Positions 1 to 8,908 of a stretch of DNA of 64,000 nt are shown here, in pieces. The notes beneath the pieces are model-generated. The model had not been told where the DNA came from. It was given only the letters and a program-made list of their open reading frames with translations, and did not search any database. The translations under genes and the position numbers were made by a program. Positions within the stretch are counted from its first letter, which is position 1, and every line of letters begins with the position of its first letter. This DNA comes from an uncultured Hyphomicrobiales bacterium (GTDB taxonomy: Bacteria; Pseudomonadota; Alphaproteobacteria; Rhizobiales; Beijerinckiaceae): contig CAIKAR010000089.1 of NCBI GenBank assembly GCA_903825465.1, positions 47,288-111,287 of the forward strand. Direction: 5' to 3'.

Positions 1-220
1 AACTCGGGCTCGATTTTGTGGCGACATCGTAGCGCGGCGCGGCCTCGTAGCTGTGCCAGCCGCAATCGTGCAACGCCGCCGCGCGAACAACGGATTCGCG
101 CCGGCGCGGGGCCTCGAAATCGGCGTTGCCCCAACGCGCCGCGAAAAAACCCGAGAGCTCGGCGTGGTCGGTCTGGCGGATGAGGGTCATCGACCCGTCG
201 TCGTGCTGGCGGACGATCAT
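1..220 (-). CDS. DUF3891-like family protein, partial (C-terminus beyond window edge)
   Basis: Own minus-strand translation from ATG at 220: MIVRQHDDGSMTLIRQTDHAELSGFFAARWGNADFEAPRRRESVVRAAALHDCGWHSYEAAPRYD..., open to window edge; resembles the DUF3891 pattern (QxDHAxLSG...W, AAxxHDxGW). Not in the ORF track because no stop is in the window. Confidence 0.7.
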   Translation of the reverse strand, partial: MIVRQHDDGSMTLIRQTDHAELSGFFAARWGNADFEAPRRRESVVRAAALHDCGWHSYEAAPRYDVATKSSPS

Positions 221-230
221 CCCGACCTCG

Positions 231-1304
231 CTATTTTCGCGGCGCCGCGCGCAGAAAATCCGCGAACGGCTGTTTCCACAGCCTCGCCATGCCTGTCGTG
301 CCGTGGCCGCGCGTCTCGGCGCTGGCGGGGATGAGATGGAACTGGGCGCCCGGCACGCGCTTCAACGCCTCGTCCATCAGGCCGAGTTCGACGGGATTGC
401 GCTCGTCGTCGGCGGAATTGACGGCCAGCAGCGCCGCGTGGATTCCCTCGAGCCCCGGCGCGGGATTGTAGTCGCGCGACGCCTCGAACTGGTAAATCGT
501 GTCGTTGGCGTCGCCGCCGGGCGCGGCGAGGCGGGCGTCGATCAATTTGTCCGCGGCCTCGCGCGTTGGCGCCAGCGTCTGATAGCCGCGCGAGCCTCCG
601 CTTGTGCCGACGCCGAACCAGACGCTCGCGAGCTTCAACGCCGCCGGCTGGGCGGAATAGTCGCCGTTGTTCCAGGCGGGGTCGGCCTTGATCGATTCGA
701 TCAGCATGCGCCGCATCATCCAGTTGCGCGCCGACATCTCCGTCGGGCTCGAAGCCATCGGCGCCAGGGCGTCCATGTAGTCGGGATGCCGCTCGCCGAA
801 AATCCACGTCTCCATGCCGCCCATCGAATTGCCGGTCGCGAGCCGCAAATGCTTGATCCCCAGGCCTTGCGACAGCAGAAGATATTGCGCCTCGACCAGG
901 TCGTCGTAGTTATAGCGCGGAAACCCCGCGCGAAGGCCGTCGGAGGGCTTCGACGATTTGCCGGCGCCGATCGAGTCGGGCAGCACGATGTAATATTTCG
1001 AGGCGTCGAGCGGCTGGCCCGGCCCGAACAATTCGCCGGCGTAGTCCTTGTTGAGAAAATTGCCGCCCGACCCGCCAGTGCCGTGCATGATCGCCACGGC
1101 GTCGTTGCGGGGGTCGCCGATGGCCGTGTAGTGCAGCCGCAACTCCGGCATGACCTCTCCCGTGTGGAAGCGGAAGTCTCGGGCGGTCCAATCGCCTTGC
1201 TTCGGCGCGGGATAGTTTTGAGCGCGGGCGCCCCCCGGAAAAAACGACAGCAGACAGGCCGCCGTCAGCGCTTTCAATGCGGTCGATGCCACGCCGTCCT
1301 CCAT
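231..1304 (-). CDS. Secreted alpha/beta hydrolase (homoserine acetyltransferase-like fold)
   Basis: 357 aa ORF with N-terminal signal peptide (..ACLLSFFPGGARA), MHGTGGSGG oxyanion region, nucleophile elbow GNSMGG, C-terminal GHGT. Confidence 0.8.
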   Translation of the reverse strand: MEDGVASTALKALTAACLLSFFPGGARAQNYPAPKQGDWTARDFRFHTGEVMPELRLHYTAIGDPRNDAVAIMHGTGGSGGNFLNKDYAGELFGPGQPLDASKYYIVLPDSIGAGKSSKPSDGLRAGFPRYNYDDLVEAQYLLLSQGLGIKHLRLATGNSMGGMETWIFGERHPDYMDALAPMASSPTEMSARNWMMRRMLIESIKADPAWNNGDYSAQPAALKLASVWFGVGTSGGSRGYQTLAPTREAADKLIDARLAAPGGDANDTIYQFEASRDYNPAPGLEGIHAALLAVNSADDERNPVELGLMDEALKRVPGAQFHLIPASAETRGHGTTGMARLWKQPFADFLRAAPRK

Positions 1305-1420
1305 CCCTGACGCCCGATTGTCGCCTCCGCCGCGGCGAAGTCAATTGACTCCGCCCCCCGCCGTGAAATGATGCTGTCGACAGCGCCGCCCGCGAGGCGG
1401 CGCGCGAACGGGAGGCGGCG

Positions 1421-3493
1421 ATGAAGTGGCGCAACGCGATATTGGCTTTCGCCGTCCTGTTCGCGGCCTTCGCGGCCCCGCCGATTTCCAGCGCTCTGGC
1501 GCAAAGCCCCATCGCGACACAGGGCGTCGAGTGGCAATCCAACGCCGACCCCGCGCAGCGCTATCTTCAGCGCTCGCTTGAAATCTTCGACTTCAAGAAG
1601 GCCGCGGCCAGCGGCGCCGAGCGCGGGCGCGAGATTTTCTATTACAAATGCTGGATGTGCCACAACGAGTTCGTCCAGGAGGGCGGCCCGCGCCTCGACA
1701 GCGTCTTCCAGCGCGAAAACCTCATGACCGGCAAGCCGGTGAACGAGGCCAACATCCGCGAGCAGATCCGCGAGGGCAGCCCCAACATGGCGTCCTACAA
1801 GACGACGCTGAGCGACGCCGACATCGACGACCTCGTCGCGTTCATCAAGACCGAATGCTGCTGGAACGACGACGCGCCGCCAAAAAACCCGCGGTTCATC
1901 GCCGCTTCCGGGCCGCTGGCGCCAACCGCGGGGCGGACGGGCGACGTCGCTCTGGGCGGCGCGAAGGGCTTCGTCAAGACCAACAAGGGCGATCCGCTTG
2001 AAGGCGTGATGGTGCAGTTGATCTCGAAGAAGAGCAACATCCGCACGACTGTTTACAGCGGCGGCGACGGCGCCTACGAGTTCCCGAAGCTCGACGCCGG
2101 CGACTACGCCTTGCGCATCGCCAGGCCGCTCGAATTCTTCCCCTTCGTGAGGGAGGCCGTGGCGATCGACGGTTCGCCGACGCTCGACGACATTGTGTTG
2201 ACGCGCGTCGTCAACACCGAACTGCTGCCGCCGGTGCGCGACATCGCCGCGCAAATGAGCGGCGCGGAATGGCTGGCGAGCCTGTCGGGCACGGCGGAAG
2301 AGAAGTCGCTTCTGACGAACTATTGCAACTGGTGCCATTCCTACCAGCAGATTTTCCGCAACCACTACGACGAGCGGAGCTGGTCCAAGATCGTTTTCCG
2401 CATGACCGCCGGCGCGGGTTCGCCGCTGATCAACGTTCGTCCGCCCGGCCGCATGACCAAGGACGACCAGGCGAAATTGGTGCATTGGCTGGCGACGGTG
2501 CGCGGGCCTGACTCGAAGGATCCGCCCTTCGCCACGCTGCCGCGTCCGCATGGCCGCGCGACGCGCGTCGTGATCACCGAATACGAGCTGCCGCGGCTCG
2601 AAACCGCGACCCACGACGTCACCGGCGACTCGCGGGGGCGGCCCTGGTACTCGACGCACCGCAGTTCCTACGTGGGCCGGCTCGATCCCAAGACGGGCGC
2701 CGTGGAGGAATTCCATGTGCCGCCGCCGCAGGCGGGTTCGCTGCCCGGCACGCACTGGCTCCACGTCGACAAGAACGACATCGTCTGGGGCTCGGAAAAC
2801 TGGGCGCACAACATCTGGCGGCTCGATCCCAAGACCATGGATTTCAAGCGCGTGCCGTGGAAGGTGCGCGAGGGCGTGAATTCGCCGATGGGCGGCAATT
2901 ACGCGCTCGATCCCGACGGGCAAATCTGGCGCTCGCGCGAGAAGGGCGTCAGCATGGTCGACGCGCTTCAAGGCGTCGAGCTCAAAAAATACCCGACGAA
3001 GAAGTTTCCCGGCACCTACGGCTCCGCGGTGAGCGCCGACGGCAAATACTTCGGCGGCGGCGCCTGGCCCAAGGACGGCGTCGTGATCGCAGACCTGAAG
3101 TCCGGCGAAGTCTGGGAGCCCGATTCAGCCCCCAATTCCGGCCCCGCGCGCGGCGAGTTCGATCCCTCCGACAATTACTGGGCCGGCGGGCGCGGCGGCG
3201 AACTCGTCGAATTCAACATGAAGGAAAAACGCGTCCACGAATTCCGGCTGCCCACCGCCTACGCCTCGATGTATTCGGCCAACGCCGACCGCAACGGCGA
3301 AGTCTGGGCGGGCGAGATGCACACGGGCCGCTACTTCCGCTTCGACCCGAAGTCCGAGACCTTCGTGGAATACGAACTGCCCGAGCCCTACGGCCTCGAC
3401 CGCGAGACCTGGATCGACAACACAACGACGCCGGTGACTGTGTGGTACGTGGACCACGAGGGTTTCCTCGTCCGCATCCAGCCGCTGGACTGA
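1421..3493 (+). CDS. Multidomain periplasmic cytochrome c / carboxypeptidase-regulatory-like / Vgb (streptogramin lyase)-like beta-propeller protein
   Basis: 690 aa; signal peptide; two CxxCH motifs (CWMCH, CNWCH); carboxypeptidase-regulatory-like segment (GFVKTNKGDPLEGVMVQLISKK...GAYEFPKLDAGDYALRI); C-terminal repeated propeller blades (WGSENWAHNIWRLDPKT, VWAGEMHTGRYFRFDPKS). Confidence 0.8.
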   Translation: MKWRNAILAFAVLFAAFAAPPISSALAQSPIATQGVEWQSNADPAQRYLQRSLEIFDFKKAAASGAERGREIFYYKCWMCHNEFVQEGGPRLDSVFQRENLMTGKPVNEANIREQIREGSPNMASYKTTLSDADIDDLVAFIKTECCWNDDAPPKNPRFIAASGPLAPTAGRTGDVALGGAKGFVKTNKGDPLEGVMVQLISKKSNIRTTVYSGGDGAYEFPKLDAGDYALRIARPLEFFPFVREAVAIDGSPTLDDIVLTRVVNTELLPPVRDIAAQMSGAEWLASLSGTAEEKSLLTNYCNWCHSYQQIFRNHYDERSWSKIVFRMTAGAGSPLINVRPPGRMTKDDQAKLVHWLATVRGPDSKDPPFATLPRPHGRATRVVITEYELPRLETATHDVTGDSRGRPWYSTHRSSYVGRLDPKTGAVEEFHVPPPQAGSLPGTHWLHVDKNDIVWGSENWAHNIWRLDPKTMDFKRVPWKVREGVNSPMGGNYALDPDGQIWRSREKGVSMVDALQGVELKKYPTKKFPGTYGSAVSADGKYFGGGAWPKDGVVIADLKSGEVWEPDSAPNSGPARGEFDPSDNYWAGGRGGELVEFNMKEKRVHEFRLPTAYASMYSANADRNGEVWAGEMHTGRYFRFDPKSETFVEYELPEPYGLDRETWIDNTTTPVTVWYVDHEGFLVRIQPLD

Positions 3494-3511
3494 GCGGCCG
3501 AGCGACTGGCT

Positions 3512-4561
3512 TCAGTGCGAACCCGGCGGCGGTGAAAGCTGCTTCGTCGCCTTGCCCATCTGCGAGCGCTCGAAAAAGATAATGACGGGGATCGACATGG
3601 TCAGCGGCAACAACAGGTAAAGCAGCCGCCACACCAGCAGCGCGGCGAACACCTGCGTCGCCGGCACCTGCGGCATGACGGCGAGGAACACCGCCTCCAT
3701 CACGCCGACGCCGCCGGGCACCTGCGACAGCAGGCCGGCTGAAAACGACAGCAGGAACGCGCCCAGCACCACCACGAAGCCGGGATTAACGTCCCATGGC
3801 AGCGCGAAATAGATGATGCCGGCGGCGCTCATCAATTCGATCGGCGCGGCGAGATATTGGCGGACGACTATCGGCATGCGGGGATAGACGATACGGAACT
3901 CGCCGATCTTCAAGGGGTGGAGCTTGAGCCAGGCGCCGAGCGTGTAGAGCATGCAAAAGGCGATCAACGCGGCGCCGAGTCCCCGCGCGGCCACCGGGCC
4001 GATGGCGAAATGCCGCGATAGCTTGCTCAAGGGCGCGAGAATGCCGGGGTCGATCAGCAGCGTCAGCCCCATCAGCAACATCGTGCCGAACGCGAAAGTG
4101 AACGAGCACAGCGCGACAAGCACCGCGACCTCGGCCGCCGAAAGCCCCTTGGCGGTGTAGGCGCGCAGACGCACCATGCCGCCGGAAAACACCGACGCGC
4201 CGATGTTGTGCGACAGGGCGTAGGTGACGAAGGAGCAGGTCGCCGTGTAGAGGAACGAGATGCCGGCCAGTTTGCGCAGGTGCAGGAGCGCGATGCGGTC
4301 GTACCAGGCGAGCGACACATAGGCGCCCAAGGTCGAGAGCAGGGCCAGCGCATAGGAGCCGGGCGGGATGGCGGCGAGTTTGCCGCCGATCACTTCCGCG
4401 ATGATCTTGAGGCTCGACCAAAGGTCGCTGGTCGCCAGCGCCGCGCGCGCCGCCGGTTCCGCCGCGGCTTCGATCCTGAGCTTTTCGTAAAGCACCCGGA
4501 CGGACGCGAGCACCGCGGCCAGTCCCAGAAGCGGCCAAAAGAAATCCATCAACCGCTTCAT
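3512..4561 (-). CDS. Lysylphosphatidylglycerol synthase TM region / UPF0104 (YbhN)-like membrane protein
   Basis: Multi-TM protein from MKRLMDFFWPLLGL; family-like SHNIGASVFSGGMVRLRAY and SQVPGGVGVMEAVFL motifs. ORF can extend to 4648. Confidence 0.75.
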   Translation of the reverse strand: MKRLMDFFWPLLGLAAVLASVRVLYEKLRIEAAAEPAARAALATSDLWSSLKIIAEVIGGKLAAIPPGSYALALLSTLGAYVSLAWYDRIALLHLRKLAGISFLYTATCSFVTYALSHNIGASVFSGGMVRLRAYTAKGLSAAEVAVLVALCSFTFAFGTMLLMGLTLLIDPGILAPLSKLSRHFAIGPVAARGLGAALIAFCMLYTLGAWLKLHPLKIGEFRIVYPRMPIVVRQYLAAPIELMSAAGIIYFALPWDVNPGFVVVLGAFLLSFSAGLLSQVPGGVGVMEAVFLAVMPQVPATQVFAALLVWRLLYLLLPLTMSIPVIIFFERSQMGKATKQLSPPPGSH

Positions 4562-4673
4562 AAAGGCCCGCCGAATGACGCCCGCGCCAGCCAATGGCGT
4601 CCCTCCCTGCCCGAAGGCGCCGGCGGACGCAAGTTGCGCGGGAGCCAAAAAAACAGGCGGGCCGCCCGCGGGC

Positions 4674-5078
4674 TTACGCCCCGGCGGGGCGCAGGCCGAT
4701 CAGGCCGGGTTCGAGCCGCTCGCGCACCGCGTCGATGACGCGTTCGCCCTTTTCGCGTCCGTCCAGCGATTGCGCCTTGGCGAGTTCGTCGAGCGCCTCC
4801 GCGAGGCGCGCCTTGGCTTCCTCGACCTGTCCGCGCAGTTCGTCGGTGGAGTTTTTGAGGTTGTCGCGCCGTGTTCGCGCCGCCCTCGCGTAGGTCGAAT
4901 AGGCGAAGTGGGTGGGATTGGCGTTTCCCGACCGTTGTTCCTCGGTGGCGATCTCGCGGTCGAGGTCGCCGCCCATGCGGGTGAACTCCGCGATCATCGT
5001 TTCGATCTGGGCGACGCGCTTGCGCCGGTCCTCGGCCTGGAACCGCTTGAGGCGGATGAGTGTGTCCCGCGACTTCAT
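4674..5078 (-). CDS. fliJ: Flagellar export protein FliJ
   Basis: 134 aa coiled-coil MKSRDTLIRLKRFQAEDRRKRVAQIETMIAEF...; divergent neighbour of ctrA, a typical alphaproteobacterial arrangement. Confidence 0.75.
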   Translation of the reverse strand: MKSRDTLIRLKRFQAEDRRKRVAQIETMIAEFTRMGGDLDREIATEEQRSGNANPTHFAYSTYARAARTRRDNLKNSTDELRGQVEEAKARLAEALDELAKAQSLDGREKGERVIDAVRERLEPGLIGLRPAGA

Positions 5079-5282
5079 TACGCTTTACTCCGTCACGCAA
5101 ATACAGACCAAAATCCCGTCCACCAAAGAGCGGTCGGGCGCAAAACAGTTCCGCGAGACAAATTCACAATGAACGAGGTAGGTTTCCCGTTCCTTACCTT
5201 CGCCGCCGAAACGCCGCTTTTTAGTCGCGGCGACCGAATCGGCGCGCCAATGGCCCTTCGCGGCGGCCCGGCGGCTCTCGAA

Positions 5283-5297
5283 TTAACCATTTGTTGA
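5283..5297 (+). promoter_or_regulatory. Candidate CtrA box TTAA-N7-TTGA (TTAACCATTTGTTGA)
   Basis: One mismatch to the CtrA consensus TTAA-N7-TTAA, located between fliJ and ctrA. Confidence 0.5.
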
Positions 5298-5647
5298 CGT
5301 TCGTCGTTCATTGTCGCCGCGAACGCCTCGCGCGCCGTCCGCCCCGTTGATTTGGCGAAGGGATCGCCCACCGCGAGTCGAATGAGTCGGTTGGCGGTGT
5401 TTCCTCAAGTTTTAGTTTAAGTGTCTGAAAGCGCGAATCTCCGCTCTAAAAAGCGATTTGTTGATTTCCATCTTCCAATCCGCTTGGAGCTTGCGCTAAG
5501 GAATCAGAGTTTGTTAACGATTGCGCGTTAGGGTTACTAAGTTGGAATTACGATGGGGCAGCCGCCCTGAAACCTTGCTAGCCGAACCGCCGTTTACCGG
5601 CTGGACGCGGCCCGGGTGGACGACATGGCGGCAATTCGGGGACGAAC

Positions 5648-6352
5648 ATGCGCGTACTTTTGATCGAAGACGACAGCGCGACCGCACAAAGCATCGAACT
5701 GATGCTGAAGTCGGAAAATTTCAACGTTTACACCACTGATCTCGGCGAAGAGGGCATCGACCTCGGCAAGCTGTACGATTACGATATTATTCTTCTTGAT
5801 CTAAACCTTCCCGACATGTCCGGATACGAGGTGCTTCGCACCCTCCGCGTCGCCAAGGTGAAGACGCCCATCCTGATCCTGTCGGGCCTCGCCGGCATCG
5901 AGGACAAGGTGAAGGGCCTCGGCTTCGGCGCCGACGACTACCTGACCAAGCCCTTCCACAAAGACGAACTGGTCGCCCGCATCCACGCCATCGTGCGCCG
6001 CTCGAAGGGCCACGCCCAGTCGGTCATCACCACGGGCGACCTCGTGGTCAACCTTGATCAGAAGACGGTGGAGGTCGACGGCACCCGCGTCCATCTCACC
6101 GGCAAGGAATATCAGATGCTCGAGCTGCTTTCCCTGCGCAAGGGGACGACGCTCACCAAGGAGATGTTCCTCAACCACCTCTATGGCGGCATGGACGAGC
6201 CGGAACTGAAAATCATCGACGTGTTCATCTGCAAGCTGCGCAAGAAGCTGGCGAACGCCAGCCAGGGCCGCAACTACATCGAGACCGTCTGGGGCCGCGG
6301 CTACGTGCTGCGCGAGCCCTCCGAGAACGACGAGCGCATCACCGCCGCCTGA
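5648..6352 (+). CDS. ctrA: Cell-cycle response regulator CtrA (OmpR family)
   Basis: [67 protein letters not shown]...[53 protein letters not shown]; characteristic CtrA sequence. Confidence 0.96.
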   Translation: MRVLLIEDDSATAQSIELMLKSENFNVYTTDLGEEGIDLGKLYDYDIILLDLNLPDMSGYEVLRTLRVAKVKTPILILSGLAGIEDKVKGLGFGADDYLTKPFHKDELVARIHAIVRRSKGHAQSVITTGDLVVNLDQKTVEVDGTRVHLTGKEYQMLELLSLRKGTTLTKEMFLNHLYGGMDEPELKIIDVFICKLRKKLANASQGRNYIETVWGRGYVLREPSENDERITAA

Positions 6353-6371
6353 ACGGTCGGCCGCGCCGCCG

Positions 6372-7202
6372 TCAGGATCGCGGCGCGAAGGGCCCGTCGG
6401 TCCGCACCAGGGCCAGTGGATTGGCCGACCACGTAATCCAGTTGGGATCGCCGGACGCGATTGTTTCAGTCGCGCCAAGCACGAGAAAGCCGTCCGGTCG
6501 GATCGCTTTCGCCAACCGCGCGAGAATGTCGCGCCGGGTTTCCGCGTCGAAGTAAATCAGCACGTTGCGGCAGAAAATCACGTCGTAAAGCCGGTGCTCG
6601 TTGAACGGCGACAGCAGATTGAAAAGCGAAAACCGCACCTTCGATCTCAATTGCTCGGATATCCGCCAGTTGTCGCCCTCCCTCGTGAAATATTTCAGGA
6701 GGAAATTCGTCGGCGTGCCCCGTTGCGCCTCGAACTGGTTGTAGACGCCCTCGCGCGCGGCGGCGACCGCCGTTCGCGAGATGTCGCTGGCGTGGAGCGC
6801 GACGCGCCACCCCGCCAGTTTCTGCCCGGCCTGGTCCAGGGTCATCGCCACTGAATAGGGTTCCTGCCCGGTCGAACAGGCGTTGCACCAGATGCGGATT
6901 TCGCGCTGCTCGGCGCGGGCGGTCAGAAGGTGCGACAGGATCTCGCCCGCGAGCAGCCGAAACGGCGAGCGGTCGCGGAAAAAGAAGGTCTCGTTTGTCG
7001 CGATCGCGTCGACGATTTCGTCGAGCAGGTCGCTCTTCTGACCCGGACGCACGCTGTCCAGCATCGCCGTGATGTCGCCGTGGCAGCGCGCGACGGCGAT
7101 CGAGGAGAGGCGGGCTTCGAGCGCGAACCGCTTCGTCGGATCGATCACGATGCCTGTGGATTGGCGGAGGGTCTCCGCGAGGCGGTGGAAGCCGGCGTTC
7201 AC
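6372..7202 (-). CDS. cheR: Chemotaxis protein methyltransferase CheR
   Basis: From GTG at 7202 (VNAGFHRLAETLRQSTGIVID...); NETFFFRD, IWCNACSTGQEPYSVAM, VIFCRNVLIYFD motifs. Overlaps the cheB stop by 4 nt. Confidence 0.93.
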   Translation of the reverse strand: MNAGFHRLAETLRQSTGIVIDPTKRFALEARLSSIAVARCHGDITAMLDSVRPGQKSDLLDEIVDAIATNETFFFRDRSPFRLLAGEILSHLLTARAEQREIRIWCNACSTGQEPYSVAMTLDQAGQKLAGWRVALHASDISRTAVAAAREGVYNQFEAQRGTPTNFLLKYFTREGDNWRISEQLRSKVRFSLFNLLSPFNEHRLYDVIFCRNVLIYFDAETRRDILARLAKAIRPDGFLVLGATETIASGDPNWITWSANPLALVRTDGPFAPRS

Positions 7203-7900
7203 GCGACCCTCCCCGGGCGGAGGCCGCGCGCGAGCTCGGCGACGGCGCCGGCGATTTCGTCGAGCGGCAGGATCGCGGCGGCGAGCCCTTCCTTGGCGAC
7301 CACGCCCGGCATGCCCCAGACGACGCTGGTTTCCTCGTCCTGCGCGATCACCGCGCCGCCGGCGGCGACGATGGCCCGCGAGCCCTCCAATCCATCCGAG
7401 CCCATGCCGGTCAGCACGACGCCGAGCGCGCCAGGACCGAACGACTGCGCGGCGGAACGGAACAGCACGTCCACGGCCGGCTTGCAGAAATTCTCCGGGG
7501 GCCCGTCGCTGTGGACGATGATAGGCGTTTCGCCGATCCTCAGGACGCGCAAGTGCGCGTCGCCGGGCGCGAAATAGATCTTGCCCGGCTTGACCGGCTC
7601 GCCGTGCTGCCCGATCCGAACCTCGCGGCGCGTGATCCGCGCGATGTTGGCGGTGACGATGGAGGTGAAATCGGCGGGGACGTGAAGCACGACGAAAATC
7701 GGCAAATCGACGGCCCGGGGCGCGAGAACGCCGAGGACGCGCGCCAGCGCCTGCGGCCCTCCCGTCGAGGCGCCAATGAACAGGGCGCGCGGCGCGCACG
7801 CCGCGAAACGCGCGCGCGCGTATTCCGACGAGGGTCGCGGCGGCGGCCGCGACGGCGTCTGGCGGACGGAAGCGCCGGCCGAATTGACAATGCGACTCAT
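7199..7900 (-). CDS. cheB: CheB-type protein-glutamate methylesterase catalytic domain without receiver domain
   Basis: GASTGG (Ser), VLHVPADF (His), VVLTGMGSDGLEG (Asp); the N-terminus is only a ~40 aa low-complexity stretch. Confidence 0.88.
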   Translation of the reverse strand: MSRIVNSAGASVRQTPSRPPPRPSSEYARARFAACAPRALFIGASTGGPQALARVLGVLAPRAVDLPIFVVLHVPADFTSIVTANIARITRREVRIGQHGEPVKPGKIYFAPGDAHLRVLRIGETPIIVHSDGPPENFCKPAVDVLFRSAAQSFGPGALGVVLTGMGSDGLEGSRAIVAAGGAVIAQDEETSVVWGMPGVVAKEGLAAAILPLDEIAGAVAELARGLRPGRVA

Positions 7901-7988
7901 CGAATGAACTTCCGAACCGGAGCGACGCGCGGAGAAGGCCGGGGGCCGGGACCGGGAGAAGCCGATCCAGGTCCGTCCGGTCTGGCGG

Positions 7989-8354
7989 CTAATAGAAGCC
8001 GATTTCCTCAAGTTTGTTTTGAACGATGTGCCTGTCGAAGGGCTTCAAGATGTATTCGTCGGCGCCGGCGTGCATGGCGCGGGCGATGTGGGCCACGTCG
8101 TTCTCGCTGGTGCAGAAAATCACCTTCGGCGCGGCGCCGTCCGGCAGGCGGCGCAGATGGCGCAGAAACTCGAAGCCGTCCATCACCGGCATGTTCCAGT
8201 CGAGGAGAATGGCGTCGGGCATCTCCATTTCGCAAAGCGAGAGCGCGCGTTGCCCATCCTCCGCCTCGGAGGTTTGAAAGCGCATGCTCTCGAGAATGCG
8301 CTTGGCGACCTTGCGCATCACCGGCGAGTCGTCGACGATCAGAATCCGCTTCAT
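7989..8354 (-). CDS. cheY: Single-domain response regulator CheY
   Basis: 121 aa MKRILIVDDSPVMRKVAKRILES...ILLDWNMPVMDGFEFL...LKPFD. Confidence 0.93.
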   Translation of the reverse strand: MKRILIVDDSPVMRKVAKRILESMRFQTSEAEDGQRALSLCEMEMPDAILLDWNMPVMDGFEFLRHLRRLPDGAAPKVIFCTSENDVAHIARAMHAGADEYILKPFDRHIVQNKLEEIGFY

Positions 8355-8908
8355 TTTTGAGCTCCCTGACGAGGCGAAACCGGCGCGGCCGGCGAATGGA
8401 GAGGGGACGGCGCGGCGTTCGCGCCGGAAAATCGAAACAGCGCGGCCATGTCGAGCACGGACAGAATGCCCCGCTCGAAGCCATAGACCGCGGATGTGAC
8501 GCCAAGCCGCGTCGCGGCGAGGTGCGGCGGCGCCGGAATTCTGTCCGACTCCGCGACCGAAACCACGTCGCCGACCTCGTCGACGAGCAGCGCGATGCTT
8601 TCGCCCAGGTGTTCGATGCCGATGGCGAGCGCCGGGCCCGGATCGAGTTCATGCGCCATGCCGAGCCGGCGTCGCAGGCTGACGACGGTGACGATCTTGC
8701 CGCGCAGGTTGGCGAGGCCGACGACCTCGCGCGGTCCGCCCGGCACCGGCGTGATGCGCGATATCCGGAAAATCGTGTTGACGCACTCGACCGGCAGCGC
8801 CAGCCGCTCCGCGCCGGCCGAGACGATGAAAATGTTGCGTTCGAGCGGCGCCGCCGCCTGGTTGTGGCGTTGGCGCGACGACGTGCGCGTCAGTTCCGGC
8901 AGGCTCAT
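8351..8908 (-). CDS. cheW: Chemotaxis coupling protein CheW
   Basis: IFIVSAGAERLALPVECVNTIFRISRITPVPGGPREVVGLANLRGKIVTVVSLRRRLG; 4-nt overlaps with cheA and cheY. Confidence 0.9.
   Translation of the reverse strand: MSLPELTRTSSRQRHNQAAAPLERNIFIVSAGAERLALPVECVNTIFRISRITPVPGGPREVVGLANLRGKIVTVVSLRRRLGMAHELDPGPALAIGIEHLGESIALLVDEVGDVVSVAESDRIPAPPHLAATRLGVTSAVYGFERGILSVLDMAALFRFSGANAAPSPLHSPAAPVSPRQGAQK

Noticed and set aside
126-1310. 394 aa + strand ORF antisense to the alpha/beta hydrolase
   Set aside because: Arg/Gly/Ala-rich composition with no family signal; mirror ORF of a GC-rich real gene.
1274-2971. 565 aa - strand ORF antisense to the cytochrome/Vgb-like gene
   Set aside because: Low-information Arg-rich translation opposite a strongly supported CDS.
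5511-5528. Second CtrA box at GTTAACGATTGCGCGT
   Set aside because: TTAA is followed by GCGT, not TTAA, at the N7 spacing; only a half-site.
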